The notes under the pieces are model-generated. The model did no database searches, was not told where the DNA came from, and saw nothing but the letters and a program-made list of their open reading frames with translations. The translations under genes and the position numbers were made by a program. A DNA stretch of 64,000 nucleotides from assembly GCF_001563285.1 (NCBI RefSeq), contig NZ_CP005188.1, forward strand, positions 563,501-627,500, in the 5' to 3' direction. Source of the stretch: Sphingobium sp. MI1205. Lineage in GTDB: Bacteria; Pseudomonadota; Alphaproteobacteria; Sphingomonadales; Sphingomonadaceae. This document shows, in pieces, positions 16,845 through 25,877 of this stretch. Within the stretch, counting starts at the first letter, position 1; the number at the start of each line of letters is the position of its first letter.

Positions 16845-17156
16845 ATGATAATCGCCGCGCTGCTCGCCGCCAGCCTTGCCCAGTCCGATACCCTGCCAGA
16901 CAAAAATCCTCGCCCTTCCGTCGCTCCCTGTCACGCTGTGCCTGCTCTCTGCATCTCCAGTCGGCAGGACGACGACCGATTGATCGTCGATGGCGGCGGT
17001 CGGGGCGTTGACAACAAGATGAGCGCCTACCGCTTCGACGCGCGGCCTTGCCGGGTGATTGGCAATATGGGCTGCCCCAAGCGGCCCCGAATTCGGCTGT
17101 TTCGGCTGGGCGAGCCGTTGCGCGAGACGCTCCTGAAGAGCTTCATGCCGCGCTGA
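16845..17156 (+). CDS. Small secreted hypothetical protein
   Basis: A 103-residue ORF with a plausible signal peptide (MIIAALLAASLAQSDT) and four cysteines in the mature part (PCHAVPALC and PCRVIGNMGC). AAAGGG lies about 7 bases before ATG 16845. I do not recognise a family. It sits on the plus strand between leftward glpX and hom, so it needs its own promoter; the signal peptide and paired cysteines argue that it is real. Confidence 0.5.
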   Translation: MIIAALLAASLAQSDTLPDKNPRPSVAPCHAVPALCISSRQDDDRLIVDGGGRGVDNKMSAYRFDARPCRVIGNMGCPKRPRIRLFRLGEPLRETLLKSFMPR

Positions 17157-17173
17157 AGGCGCTAAATCGCGCC

Positions 17174-18478
17174 CTAGTCTAGGATATGCATGACCATCGG
17201 CGTCTGAAGCAGGCTTTCCGATCCAGCCAGCCGTTCCAGCGTATTGAGGACGCAGCGTTCTTCGCCTGCATGCGTCACGATCGCCATGAGTACGCCGCCG
17301 TCCACGCTGACGCCGCGCTGGATCATGCTTTCGATCGATACGCCTGCATCGCGTGTGGCGGCGGCGATTTCGGCCAGCACACCGGGCCTGTCCTGCACCT
17401 TGAAGCGGAGATAGGCGCGGCCGATGCGCGCTCCGGCATCCGCCGGGGGCTGTTGCGCGAGTGCGGCGACCGGCATGGCGAATGCGTCGCCATATTCGTC
17501 GCGCGCAACGTCGATGAGGTCGGCGACGACTGCCGATGCAGTCGGCCCGTCTCCCGCGCCCCGGCCCTGGAAGAAAAGCCGACCGACGAAATTGCCCTCG
17601 GCAACCACGGCATTGAGCGATCCATCGACATGGGCAAGCGGATGGTCGAGCGGGACCAGCATCGGATGGACGCGCTGGAACAATCCTCCCGGCCCATTTT
17701 CCGCCATGCCGACAAGGCGGATGCGGTAGCCCAGCGCCGCCGCTTCGGCGATGTCGGCAGCGATGACATCGCGAATGCCGGTCACCGCGACGCTGTCAAA
17801 GTCGAGTTCCGTGCCGAACGCCAGGCTGGCAAGGATGGTCAGTTTGTGCGCGGCGTCCACGCCGTCGATGTCGAAACTCGGGTCCGCTTCGGCAAAGCCC
17901 AGCTCCTGCGCCTCCTTGAGTACCTCGTCAAAGCCGCGTCCTTCCTTCTCCATCGTGGTCAGGATGTAATTGCAGGTGCCGTTGAGGATGCCATAGACGC
18001 GGCTGATCTCATTGGCCGCAGCGCCTTCGCGCATGCCCTTGATGACCGGGATGCCGCCCGCGACCGCCGCTTCATATTTGAGGGCGATGCCCGCCTTTTC
18101 CGCCAATGCTGCGAGATCCAGGCCATGATGGGCCAGCATCGCCTTGTTCGCGGTGACAAAGGGTTTGCCGGCGGATAGGCACTGGCGAGCGAGCGTAAGG
18201 GCCGGGCCGTCAGCGCCGCCGATCAGTTCCACCACCACGTCGATATCGTCCCGACCGGGCAAGGTGGTCATGTCATCCACCCATTCATAGGGGGAAAGAT
18301 CGACGCCGCGGTCCTTGTTCCTGTCACGGGCGGAGATGGCGACGATCTGAATGGGGCAGCCTGCCCTGCGGGCGATCAGGTCGCCGTTGGTTTCCAGCAG
18401 CCGGATCACGCCGCCGCCCACTGTGCCCAGGCCGACAAGCGCGACGCGCAGCGGGGCATGGCGGTGCAGATTGGTCAT
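17174..18478 (-). CDS. hom: Homoserine dehydrogenase
   Basis: A 434-residue enzyme reducing aspartate semialdehyde to homoserine, for threonine and methionine. The N-terminal Rossmann motif is VALVGLGTVGGGV; catalytic-domain features include FVTANKAMLAHHG, YEAAVAGGIPVIKG and NGTCNYILTTM. A C-terminal ACT domain (FKVQDRPGVLAEIAAATRD) suggests amino acid feedback control. ATG 18478 (MTNLHRHAPLRV) was chosen over a longer frame because the Rossmann fold begins straight after it. Confidence 0.95.
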   Translation of the reverse strand: MTNLHRHAPLRVALVGLGTVGGGVIRLLETNGDLIARRAGCPIQIVAISARDRNKDRGVDLSPYEWVDDMTTLPGRDDIDVVVELIGGADGPALTLARQCLSAGKPFVTANKAMLAHHGLDLAALAEKAGIALKYEAAVAGGIPVIKGMREGAAANEISRVYGILNGTCNYILTTMEKEGRGFDEVLKEAQELGFAEADPSFDIDGVDAAHKLTILASLAFGTELDFDSVAVTGIRDVIAADIAEAAALGYRIRLVGMAENGPGGLFQRVHPMLVPLDHPLAHVDGSLNAVVAEGNFVGRLFFQGRGAGDGPTASAVVADLIDVARDEYGDAFAMPVAALAQQPPADAGARIGRAYLRFKVQDRPGVLAEIAAATRDAGVSIESMIQRGVSVDGGVLMAIVTHAGEERCVLNTLERLAGSESLLQTPMVMHILD

Positions 18479-18576
18479 GATCTTTGCAGTCCTTACGGGT
18501 GGCATAAAGGCGCGCTGATAGCCGCCAACGCGCCGCTGTCCAAGCAAAAGGACAATGCGGCGGCGTCAGCAGCCGG

Positions 18577-19434
18577 TCAGGAGACGGATCGGGTCCGGCC
18601 GCAATTACCGAGCGATTGGATGACCAGGGCGTAATCCGCTCGAGCCGCTTCCGCATCGGTCGCAGACAGCGCGCGGGACGAGTGCGCCGGCAGCGTGGGC
18701 GGCAGGCTGCACGCGAGGCGATACCATAGCAGAGTGCCCGGTTCTGGAGGACGCGCGGCTTCATCGACGATCTCGCCCAGGGCGACCGCCCATTTGGGTT
18801 CATGCCCCGGGCGGCGCAGGATGGAGAGCGATACCGGCTCGCCGCTGGCGGTGCGTAGGAAGATTTGCGTTTCGCTTTCGCCTGCCACCGTACCGGCGAC
18901 GTGGAAGGCGTCGCCCAACTGGACGATGCGGGGCGGTGCGCGTTCGGCCATCAGGTCGGAAAGGACGGCTTTTACCTGCTCGATCGTGGTGGGCGTCGCC
19001 GGAATCTGAGCGTCCCGCGCGATAAGTTGAATGTCTCCGGGACGATCCGCTCGCCGCGCGAAGAGTATCACATGGGTCTTCTTCAGCTTGGGCAATTTCC
19101 CCCGGGCGTTGAGCGGCGCGTCATAGAGGTATCGGACGACCGGGCTGATTCCGCCTTCGCCGCGAATCAAATTGATGACTTCAGCCTCCACATAGACCCT
19201 TTTATACCCCTGAGGGGCGCTCCGGCCCTCCTCGACAGGTATTGCAATAATGCTTCGGATGCGTGTGACGGCGACGAGGGGAGCTGCGTCGGAAAGGTCA
19301 GCGAGGTCCGCGTAGGAGAGCATGGAGGTTTCCGCCAGCGCGTTCGTCTGAGCAGCTGAAACCTGCGGATCTGCGGCGAAAATGAGGCATGCAGCAGCCG
19401 CACTTTGGAATGTCATGGAGGATTTGCTTTTCAT
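18577..19434 (-). CDS. Secreted hypothetical protein
   Basis: A 285-residue protein with a signal peptide (MKSKSSMTFQSAAAACLIFA, probable cleavage after VSA). AGGACGAAC lies directly before ATG 19434. The mature part looks like an all-beta extracytoplasmic domain (residues 45-150, rich in Val/Ile strands: LVAVTRIRSIIAIPVEEG, VYVEAEVINLIRGEGG), then a second domain ending with a Cys pair (ACSLPPTLP and LGNCGRTRS). I do not recognise a named family. Confidence 0.6.
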   Translation of the reverse strand: MKSKSSMTFQSAAAACLIFAADPQVSAAQTNALAETSMLSYADLADLSDAAPLVAVTRIRSIIAIPVEEGRSAPQGYKRVYVEAEVINLIRGEGGISPVVRYLYDAPLNARGKLPKLKKTHVILFARRADRPGDIQLIARDAQIPATPTTIEQVKAVLSDLMAERAPPRIVQLGDAFHVAGTVAGESETQIFLRTASGEPVSLSILRRPGHEPKWAVALGEIVDEAARPPEPGTLLWYRLACSLPPTLPAHSSRALSATDAEAARADYALVIQSLGNCGRTRSVS

Positions 19435-19610
19435 GTTCGTCCTGTGGAGAGTCGGTCGTGACAATGATGTCACAGGCAAATGATTCTGTTTTGGAATGCT
19501 AGTCGAAAATGATTGAAACGATAAAGCGTTTGCGTGCCACGATGCACCGCGATAGGAGTTTGCGCGGTAGCAAATGAACGGATAGGGGCCAAAGGGGACC
19601 GGGGATGACC

Positions 19611-19632
19611 CGGCCAACTGTGGCCGTTTTTT
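19611..19632 (+). terminator. Intrinsic terminator-like element in the tonB leader
   Basis: CGGCCA pairs with TGGCCG around ACTG and is followed directly by six T. It lies 53 bases before tonB on the plus strand, with no plus-strand gene upstream for it to end (the upstream gene points left). It could end a short leader or small RNA transcribed from about 19450-19600, or act as an attenuator for the tonB operon. Confidence 0.5.
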
Positions 19633-19685
19633 GGCTTATTTGCCGTATAACAATGGTAAGCTGAGTTAAGGAGTGTCGTTGCCGA

Positions 19686-20339
19686 ATGGCCTATGCTGAC
19701 CACTCGCAAGGATCGAGTCGTACGATCTCGATTATCATCGTCGCCCTGATTCACGCTGTTCTGGGTTATGCCTTCGTCACCGGTCTTGGCATGAAATATG
19801 TCAAAAAGGCGGCTGAACAGCTGAATGTGATCGACGTGAAAGAGGAACCGCCGCCACCGGACGAGGAGCCGCCGCCGCCGCCGCCAGACCAGCCGGTCGA
19901 GCCGCCGCCGGTTGTAGCGCCGCCGCCCATCGTTCAGACGCCGGCTCCGGCGCCGCCGATTCAGACGGTTCGTACGCCGCCGCCGGTTTTCAACCCGGTT
20001 CCGGTCGCTGCGCCTCCGCCGCCTCCCCCGCCTCCGGCTGTTCCTGCGTCGCGCGCAACGCCACGCAGTTCGCCGGGTGGCTGGCTCAGCGACGCGGACT
20101 ATCCCAGCCGTGCGCAGCGTGAAGAACGTTCGGGCACCGCGGGTTTCCGTCTGGAGATTGGTCCCGACGGGCGGGTAACCAACTGCACCATCACCTCTTC
20201 GACCGGTCATTCCGATCTCGACGAGGCGACGTGCAGGCTGCTTCCGCGACGCGCACGGTTCAAGCCCGCGACCGCGGCAGGTGGAGGCCCCATGTCCGAC
20301 ACCTACAATGGTCGTATCACGTGGCGACTGCCTGAATAA
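19686..20339 (+). CDS. tonB: Energy transducer TonB
   Basis: A 217-residue TonB: one N-terminal transmembrane anchor (ISIIIVALIHAVLGYAFVTG), a Pro-rich spacer crossing the periplasm (residues about 55-125, EPPPPDEEPPPPPPDQP and similar), and a C-terminal TonB domain (YPSRAQREERSGTAGFRLEI, then GRVTNCTITSSTGHSDLDEA). It passes energy from the ExbB-ExbD motor to outer membrane TonB-dependent receptors, which are very numerous in sphingomonads. First gene of a four-gene operon. Confidence 0.92.
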   Translation: MAYADHSQGSSRTISIIIVALIHAVLGYAFVTGLGMKYVKKAAEQLNVIDVKEEPPPPDEEPPPPPPDQPVEPPPVVAPPPIVQTPAPAPPIQTVRTPPPVFNPVPVAAPPPPPPPPAVPASRATPRSSPGGWLSDADYPSRAQREERSGTAGFRLEIGPDGRVTNCTITSSTGHSDLDEATCRLLPRRARFKPATAAGGGPMSDTYNGRITWRLPE

Positions 20340-20407
20340 TTGTATCGGGAAGGCTGGCGCTGCCGCCTTCCCCTTTTATTGATCCTTTTGAGAGGGAAGT
20401 CTTGAAA

Positions 20408-21166
20408 ATGTTGATGTATCTCGCAGCTGCGGCCGCGCCGAAGCCGGAAAACCCTTATGGCCTTATGGAGGCTCTGGAGCAGGGCGGCACGATCGCCTGG
20501 ACCGTCTTCATCATCCTCTGCGGTATGTCGGTTGGCACTTTCTACATTTTGTTCACCAAGCTCATCGAGCAGCAGAAGGTGATCAATCAGGGCAAGAAGG
20601 TTCGCGCAACCTTCTGGCGTTCGCCGACCCTGAAGGAAGGCTCGGCCAAGCTGGAAAAGAATTCCGCCTACAAGCAGATCGTTGACGACGGCATCAAGGC
20701 CCAGGAAGAACACACCAAGCTGACCGATCCGGTCGAGGCGCATGACTGGCTGCATGGCTCGCTCGCTCGTTCGGAAGCTTCGATCAACTCGAAGCTCGGC
20801 GGTGGTCTGGCCTTCCTTGCAACCGTCGGTTCCACCTCGCCGTTCATCGGTCTGTTCGGTACGGTTATCGGCATCTACCGCGCGCTCATCAAGATCGGCG
20901 CTGCCGGTCAGGCCTCGATCGACGCCGTTGCCGGTCCGGTCGGTGAAGCTCTGATCATGACCGCGCTGGGTCTGGCTGTGGCCGTTCCCGCGGTGCTCGC
21001 CTACAACTTCCTGCAGCGCCGCAACAAGTCGATCGCCGAGCAGCTGAACGGCTTCACCGTCGATCTGCTGGCCCACCTGGTGTCGAACGGCGCGGTTAAG
21101 CCTTCGTTCGCCGCTACCCCGGCCCCTGCCGTTGCCAAGCCGGCTGCGGCTCCGACCAAGGCCTGA
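20408..21166 (+). CDS. exbB: ExbB/TolQ family proton-channel protein
   Basis: A 252-residue MotA/TolQ/ExbB protein with three transmembrane helices (about residues 30-55, 135-160 and 180-205). Family motifs are visible in GLAFLATVGSTSPFIGLFGT, VAGPVGEALIMTALGLAVAV and AVPAVLAYNFLQRRN. It forms the inner membrane pentamer powering TonB. ATG 20408 has GAGGGAAG upstream; TTG 20402 is a closer alternative. The C-terminus is an Ala/Pro-rich tail. Confidence 0.93.
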   Translation: MLMYLAAAAAPKPENPYGLMEALEQGGTIAWTVFIILCGMSVGTFYILFTKLIEQQKVINQGKKVRATFWRSPTLKEGSAKLEKNSAYKQIVDDGIKAQEEHTKLTDPVEAHDWLHGSLARSEASINSKLGGGLAFLATVGSTSPFIGLFGTVIGIYRALIKIGAAGQASIDAVAGPVGEALIMTALGLAVAVPAVLAYNFLQRRNKSIAEQLNGFTVDLLAHLVSNGAVKPSFAATPAPAVAKPAAAPTKA

Positions 21167-21282
21167 TTGGGTCAAGGGCCGGTGGAGGAACCGGCGGGCG
21201 GCTGCGACCGCCAAGGTTCCTCCCCCGGCCATGGGCCCCGTACTGACGGGGCGCCATCGACACGGATGTTAGGAAATTATCA

Positions 21283-21771
21283 ATGGCAATGAGTGTTGGC
21301 TCCGACGGCGGTGATGACAAGCCGATGTCCGACATCAACACGACGCCGCTCGTCGACGTCATGCTGGTGTTGCTCATCATCTTCCTCATCGCGGTCCCGG
21401 TCGTCGTCCAGACGGTTCAGCTGCAGCTTCCCAAGGTCGCGTTCGAGCCGACGACGACGAAACCGGAAAATGTGTCGCTGTCGATCACGCAGGCGCCCGA
21501 TGGTGGCTGTGCGGTCTACTGGAACCTGACGCGCGTGTCTTCTGACGAGCTGCTCAACCGCGCGGTTGCGAAGCTGGAAGCGGACATCAAGAAGGCGGGC
21601 GGCGTGGAAAATCTGACGCCGGAGGATCTGCCCGAAGTGCATATTCGCGGCGACATCAATACGCCTTACCGGTGCATCGGCGGCACCATCTACACGATGC
21701 AGCGCGCCGGTTTCCCGAAAGTCGGCTTCATCTCCGAACCCGAACCGGGTACGCAGACGCAGCGGCTTTAA
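21283..21771 (+). CDS. exbD: ExbD-type biopolymer transporter, first copy
   Basis: A 162-residue protein with one N-terminal transmembrane helix. The conserved proton-coupling Asp lies in INTTPLVDVMLVLLIIF, followed by a periplasmic domain. It is longer than usual by an insert (residues about 60-110) that includes one Cys in GGCAVYWN; a second Cys lies in PYRCIGG. A second, shorter exbD follows after 19 bases. Confidence 0.9.
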   Translation: MAMSVGSDGGDDKPMSDINTTPLVDVMLVLLIIFLIAVPVVVQTVQLQLPKVAFEPTTTKPENVSLSITQAPDGGCAVYWNLTRVSSDELLNRAVAKLEADIKKAGGVENLTPEDLPEVHIRGDINTPYRCIGGTIYTMQRAGFPKVGFISEPEPGTQTQRL

Positions 21772-21790
21772 GTTTTAGGAGTATCGCCCC

Positions 21791-22213
21791 ATGGCTATGA
21801 GTGCCGGAAGTGAAGATGGCGAGCCGATGGTGGAAATGAACACGACGCCGCTTATCGACGTCATGCTCGTTCTTCTCATCATGTTCATCATCACCATCCC
21901 GATCCAAACGCACGCGGTAAAGATTGACTTGCCGCAAAATGCGCCACCGACCGACAGCGTCATCGATCCCGTCAAGAACAAGGTGGCGATCGATCAGGGT
22001 GGCATTATCACCTGGAACGGTTCGGCCATCGACCTGCTGACCTTGCGTCAGTATCTGCAGCAGTCGCTGCGTCTGCCGGTCGAGCCTGAACTGCAGTTCC
22101 AGCCTAATGCCGCGACGCGTTACGTCATCGTCGATCAGGTGCTGGCGGAGATCAAGCGGGCTGGTGTCACGAAGCTGGGCTTCGTTGGCAACGAACAATA
22201 TTCGAAGTTCTAA
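21791..22213 (+). CDS. exbD: ExbD-type biopolymer transporter, second copy
   Basis: A 140-residue ExbD with the same N-terminal motif (MNTTPLIDVMLVLLIMFI) and a periplasmic domain without the insert seen in the first copy. Two ExbD proteins with one TonB and one ExbB are a known arrangement in Xanthomonas and sphingomonads, where the second may serve particular substrates. It ends 100 bases before a strong terminator. Confidence 0.9.
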   Translation: MAMSAGSEDGEPMVEMNTTPLIDVMLVLLIMFIITIPIQTHAVKIDLPQNAPPTDSVIDPVKNKVAIDQGGIITWNGSAIDLLTLRQYLQQSLRLPVEPELQFQPNAATRYVIVDQVLAEIKRAGVTKLGFVGNEQYSKF

Positions 22214-22314
22214 GGGGCAGGCGTCGCCACCGCCATCTGGCCGGGAATATTCGACTTCCCGTTTCCGGGCGTGGGTAGGGGTGACGCAACAAACAGCCTT
22301 TGACAACTATCGCA

Positions 22315-22340
22315 GGGTCGCTTCGGCGGCCCTTTTTTTT
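22315..22340 (+). terminator. Intrinsic terminator of the tonB-exbB-exbD-exbD operon
   Basis: GGGTCGC pairs with GCGGCCC (one G-T pair) around a TTCG tetraloop, followed by eight T. It lies 100 bases after the second exbD. Confidence 0.92.
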
Positions 22341-22408
22341 GGCTTTACGCCTGCAATCCTTCCTTAACCCTGATGAGCGATATTCAGTCCAAGGAACGCA
22401 TGTGAATC

Positions 22409-22726
22409 ATGGGCGCTGAACATCAAATGGACCTGAGCACAAGGAACAGCCGTCTGGCTGACCGGCGCTATGTGCAGGTGCCAGTCAAGGTTCGCAGGCC
22501 AGGAGAAAACTGGTTCAAAAGCTGCGTCGCAGACCTTTCGGTTGTTGGTTTTCGCCTTCAAAGTTTCATGAAGCTGACAACGGGCGATAGCCTTTGGATC
22601 ATGCTACCCGGATTTGAAGGACGCCGCGCTCATGTCCTTTGGACCCGTGGTCATGAGGCGGGCTGTCATTTCGAACGTCCGCTACACCCGGCAATCCTTG
22701 ATCATATCGTCAGGATAAGTCGGTAG
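22409..22726 (+). CDS. Single-domain PilZ protein
   Basis: A 105-residue protein made of one PilZ domain, a c-di-GMP receptor fold. The N-terminal Arg motif is ADRRYVQVPVKVRR, and the second motif appears as DLSVVGFRL, a slightly degenerate form of D/NxSxxG. Partners and output are unknown. AAGGAA lies upstream with an ATG-TGA start-stop pair between it and ATG 22409. The MASE1-GGDEF cyclase at 13378 is a possible source of the ligand, by inference only. Confidence 0.8.
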   Translation: MGAEHQMDLSTRNSRLADRRYVQVPVKVRRPGENWFKSCVADLSVVGFRLQSFMKLTTGDSLWIMLPGFEGRRAHVLWTRGHEAGCHFERPLHPAILDHIVRISR

Positions 22727-22745
22727 GGATGGTGCCGCGCCTTTG

Positions 22746-24533
22746 TCAGGCGGCGGGCGCATCCTGGAACTGAAGGCTGGCCAGCCGGGCGTACAGCCCC
22801 TTCTGCGCTATGAGGGCGGAGTGACTGCCGTGCTCTACCACCCGCCCCCCGTCGAGCACGATGATGCGATCGGCCGCGCGCACGGTCGCCAGCCGATGGG
22901 CTATGACAATCGTTGTGCGTCCCTTCATCAGCCGTGCAAGCGCGTCCTGAACCAGCCTCTCCGATTCGGCATCCAGGGCCGATGTCGCTTCATCCAGCAG
23001 GAGGATGGGCGCATCGCGCAGCAAGGCGCGCGCGATCGACAGGCGCTGACGCTGGCCGCCTGACAGACGGGCGCCGCCTTCGCCAAGGAAAGTGTCCAGC
23101 CCTTCCGGCAGGGCACGCAGAAAGGTTTCGGCATTGGCAGCCCGCGCCGCTTCCCAGATCTGCTCATCCCGGGCATCCCAACGCCCAAACCGCAGATTGT
23201 CGCGCGCCGAAGCGGCGAAGATCACGCTGTCTTGCGGCACCATCGCCATCATGTCGCGAACTGCGCCCGGGTCCGCCTCTGGCAGGGGCACGCCGTTCAG
23301 CCGGATCGTGCCGGCAAGGGGGTCATAGAAGCGCAGCGCCAACTGGATCAACGTCGATTTGCCCGCGCCCGACGGCCCGACAATGGCTACCGTCTCGCCC
23401 GGCCTGATGTCGATGGTGACGCCATGCAGCGCCGCATCGTTCGGGCGCGTCGGATAGCTGAAATGCACCTGATCGAATTCGAGATGTGCGCCCTGGGGAA
23501 GCCGTGGGAGGGGTGTGGCGTGCGCAGGCGCGACGATCTCGGGCTTTGCCGTCATCAGTTCGTGCAACCTGCTGGCAGCGCCCGCTCCCCGGAGCAGGTC
23601 GCCCCAGGTTTCCGAAAGCGCGCCGAACGCGCCTGCCACCAACCCGCCTGTCAGCACGAACGCGGCAATGCTGCCCCCGGACAGCCTGCCCGCCGCAACA
23701 TCGAGAGCGCCCTGCCACATCACCGCAGTGATGGATCCAAACACCAGCGAGATGACGACGGCGGTCATGGCCGCACGGAGCAGGATGCGCCGCCGCGCCG
23801 TTGCGAATCCGGCCTCTACCGTGGTGTCGAAACGTGCCGCTTCACGTGCTTCCTGTCCAAAGGCCTGGACGATCTTCATGGCGCCCAGCACCTCCGCCGT
23901 CGCGCTGCCAACGGCAGCCAGGCAATCCTGGCTTGCGCGGGAGAGCTTGCGTACGCGGCGGCCCAGGCTGATCATGACCAGCAGGATGAGCGGAATGCCC
24001 AGCACCAGAAGTGAGGCGAGCTTTGGCGCAAGAGCGAACAGATAGATGAGCCCGCCGGTGCCAGTGACCAGATTGCGCAAGGCGACCGAAACGGTGGAGC
24101 CCACAATCTGATCGATGATGGCGGTGTCCGCAGTCATCCGCGAAGCTATTTCGGACGGGCGGTTCTCTTCGAAAAAGCGCGGCTCCAGGCGCAAAAGGTT
24201 GGCCTGCGTTGCTGAACGAATGTCGGCGACGACGCGCTCGCCCAGCCAGGATACGAAATAGAAACGCGCAGCCGTCGCCATCGCCAGGATCAGCACGATC
24301 AGCAGCAGATATTGGAACCAGCGGCTGATGTCGCCGCCGCCCATGAAGCCCCGGTCTATGACCAGCCGAAAGCCGCTGGGGATCGCAAGCGTCGCGGCCG
24401 AAGAGACGAGGAGCGCTGCGCCCGCCGCTGCAATGCGGCCTGGATAGCGCGCGGCGAAGCGCCACAACATGGCCAGGCTGCCAAGGGAAGAAGGCGCACG
24501 GTCGCGCGGGTTGGACTTTTCCGCTTCTTGCAT
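22746..24533 (-). CDS. ABC exporter (fused permease and ATPase), MsbA/LapB-like half transporter
   Basis: A 595-residue half transporter: an N-terminal six-helix exporter domain (residues about 25-320) and a C-terminal ATPase. Walker A is VGPSGAGKSTL, the Q loop is MMAMVPQDSVIF, the signature is LSGGQRQRLSIARALL, Walker B is ILLLDEATSALD, and the switch His is in IVIAHRLAT. It works as a dimer in the inner membrane; the cargo is unknown. It lies downstream of the methyltransferase/anti-sigma fusion with 57 bases between, so co-transcription is possible. Confidence 0.9.
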   Translation of the reverse strand: MQEAEKSNPRDRAPSSLGSLAMLWRFAARYPGRIAAAGAALLVSSAATLAIPSGFRLVIDRGFMGGGDISRWFQYLLLIVLILAMATAARFYFVSWLGERVVADIRSATQANLLRLEPRFFEENRPSEIASRMTADTAIIDQIVGSTVSVALRNLVTGTGGLIYLFALAPKLASLLVLGIPLILLVMISLGRRVRKLSRASQDCLAAVGSATAEVLGAMKIVQAFGQEAREAARFDTTVEAGFATARRRILLRAAMTAVVISLVFGSITAVMWQGALDVAAGRLSGGSIAAFVLTGGLVAGAFGALSETWGDLLRGAGAASRLHELMTAKPEIVAPAHATPLPRLPQGAHLEFDQVHFSYPTRPNDAALHGVTIDIRPGETVAIVGPSGAGKSTLIQLALRFYDPLAGTIRLNGVPLPEADPGAVRDMMAMVPQDSVIFAASARDNLRFGRWDARDEQIWEAARAANAETFLRALPEGLDTFLGEGGARLSGGQRQRLSIARALLRDAPILLLDEATSALDAESERLVQDALARLMKGRTTIVIAHRLATVRAADRIIVLDGGRVVEHGSHSALIAQKGLYARLASLQFQDAPAA

Positions 24534-24590
24534 GTGCGGGCGCTTAGCAGCCCCTTATGCAAGCCTCAACGAGGATCGGTGCGTGCTCTA

Positions 24591-25877
24591 TCAAAGGGGT
24601 GGGGTGATCTCCGCCGCCAGTGTCATGATCCGACGCGACGCGGTCCGCCCGGTAAGGGCGTAGGCCATGTCGCCAGCCTCCCAATAAGCGATGACATCGC
24701 TTGCGCGGTGAGCGAGCAGTGGGCGGGCTTCTGCCTCAGTTTCCGCCCGGTCGGCAAAGAAGGACAGTTGCTCGCCAGCCGGGGTGGTAAGCGAAACGGC
24801 GATTGCGGGGCTGTCGGGGGTAGGGAAAAGCTGCACATCGGTCACGCGCCAACTGGGCGGCAGCGCGGGCAGGACGATGCCAGTGGAACGGCGTATTTCA
24901 GCGCTGTCGAGCGTCGCGCTTTCGACCTGGGAAGCCATATTCTGCCGGAGCAGGCCGGCGCGGTGGGATGCGGCTGCTTCATCCAGGAAGGGGCTTGCCT
25001 GCGCCGCGTGCGGAAATTCGCCCAGTTCGCCTCTGGCGATCCAGCCGGTGGCGAGCAGGACCGCCATGGCCGCCGCGCGACGTAAATGCCGCCAACCGTG
25101 GCCGCTGTCATTATCGTTGGCGACTGGCATCGATATATCGCGCCTGCGCCCGACCAGCGTGCCCTTCGTCCCATCATGCATCAGGCGAAAATCGATATGC
25201 GGCCAGCGTTGACGCCAGCGGCGTGCGACGATGCGTTCGCCCGGCCGCGCAGCATCGTCCAGCAGAACGACGGCGTTGGGGGAAAGCCGGGCAAACAGGA
25301 TGTCCGCCGCGCCGCGCACCAGCGGATGCACCGACCAGGGAGGACCATCAATGATCAGCAGGTCGATTCGATCCGGCAGACTGTCCAGCGCATACCATCG
25401 TCCCGGCCAATCCGGGCTCTCTGCGGAGAGTGGGGCGTGGCGCAGGTCCGCGTTCAACCCGTGATCGGCAAGCCATCTGCGCGTCGCATCGACGAAGCCG
25501 CCATGCTGATCGAAGCTGGTCAGTTGGCCCCCGCCATGAAGGGCGAGCGCCTGCGCCGCGACCAACGTCGATGCACCCGCGCCGAGTTCTACGACCTGCG
25601 CTGGCCGCAAACGGGCGATTTCGTGCACGATATGACGTAGAAACCCGACGTCGGCCTTCCAGCTTCCCAGATGGGGGAGGGCGTCATGCGGCAGGGCCAG
25701 TTCATCGAGCAGCGCTCGCTTGTCCGCCTTCCGACCGCCCGAAAGGCTGGCCAGCAACCACGGCCAGCTGATGGCTCCAAATCCAAGACGCCAGGCCAGG
25801 TCCGACATGCTGCGCCGCGCGGCGCTGCCCTGCTGTTCGGCCAAGGGAAGGAAACCAGTCAATTCGCGGGATGTCAC
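24591..25877 (-). CDS. Fusion: class I SAM methyltransferase + transmembrane anti-sigma-like C-terminal domain
   Basis: A 428-residue protein with two unrelated parts. Residues about 30-245 are a class I methyltransferase fold: motif I is VVELGAGASTLVAAQAL, the acidic strand is LTSFDQHGG, and the later strands are LLIIDGPPW and VVLLDDAARPGE. After a linker (MPVANDNDSGHG) comes one transmembrane helix (about residues 262-280), then a domain resembling the periplasmic part of sphingomonad anti-sigma factors (SPFLDEAAASHRAGLLRQNM, VTDVQLFPTP, YWEAGDMAYALTG). The zinc-type anti-sigma N-terminus that would bind a sigma factor is absent, and no ECF sigma gene is adjacent. GTG 25877 has GAGGA upstream; ATG 25808 is the alternative. 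Confidence 0.7.
   Translation of the reverse strand: MTSRELTGFLPLAEQQGSAARRSMSDLAWRLGFGAISWPWLLASLSGGRKADKRALLDELALPHDALPHLGSWKADVGFLRHIVHEIARLRPAQVVELGAGASTLVAAQALALHGGGQLTSFDQHGGFVDATRRWLADHGLNADLRHAPLSAESPDWPGRWYALDSLPDRIDLLIIDGPPWSVHPLVRGAADILFARLSPNAVVLLDDAARPGERIVARRWRQRWPHIDFRLMHDGTKGTLVGRRRDISMPVANDNDSGHGWRHLRRAAAMAVLLATGWIARGELGEFPHAAQASPFLDEAAASHRAGLLRQNMASQVESATLDSAEIRRSTGIVLPALPPSWRVTDVQLFPTPDSPAIAVSLTTPAGEQLSFFADRAETEAEARPLLAHRASDVIAYWEAGDMAYALTGRTASRRIMTLAAEITPPL

Noticed and set aside
17160..17176. GGCGC...GCGCC hairpin just past hom
   Set aside because: Stem of five pairs and no T tract on the minus strand; too weak to call a terminator.
19840..20040. CCGCCGCCG-rich direct repeats
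   Set aside because: They encode the proline-rich spacer of TonB; not a CRISPR or a mobile repeat.
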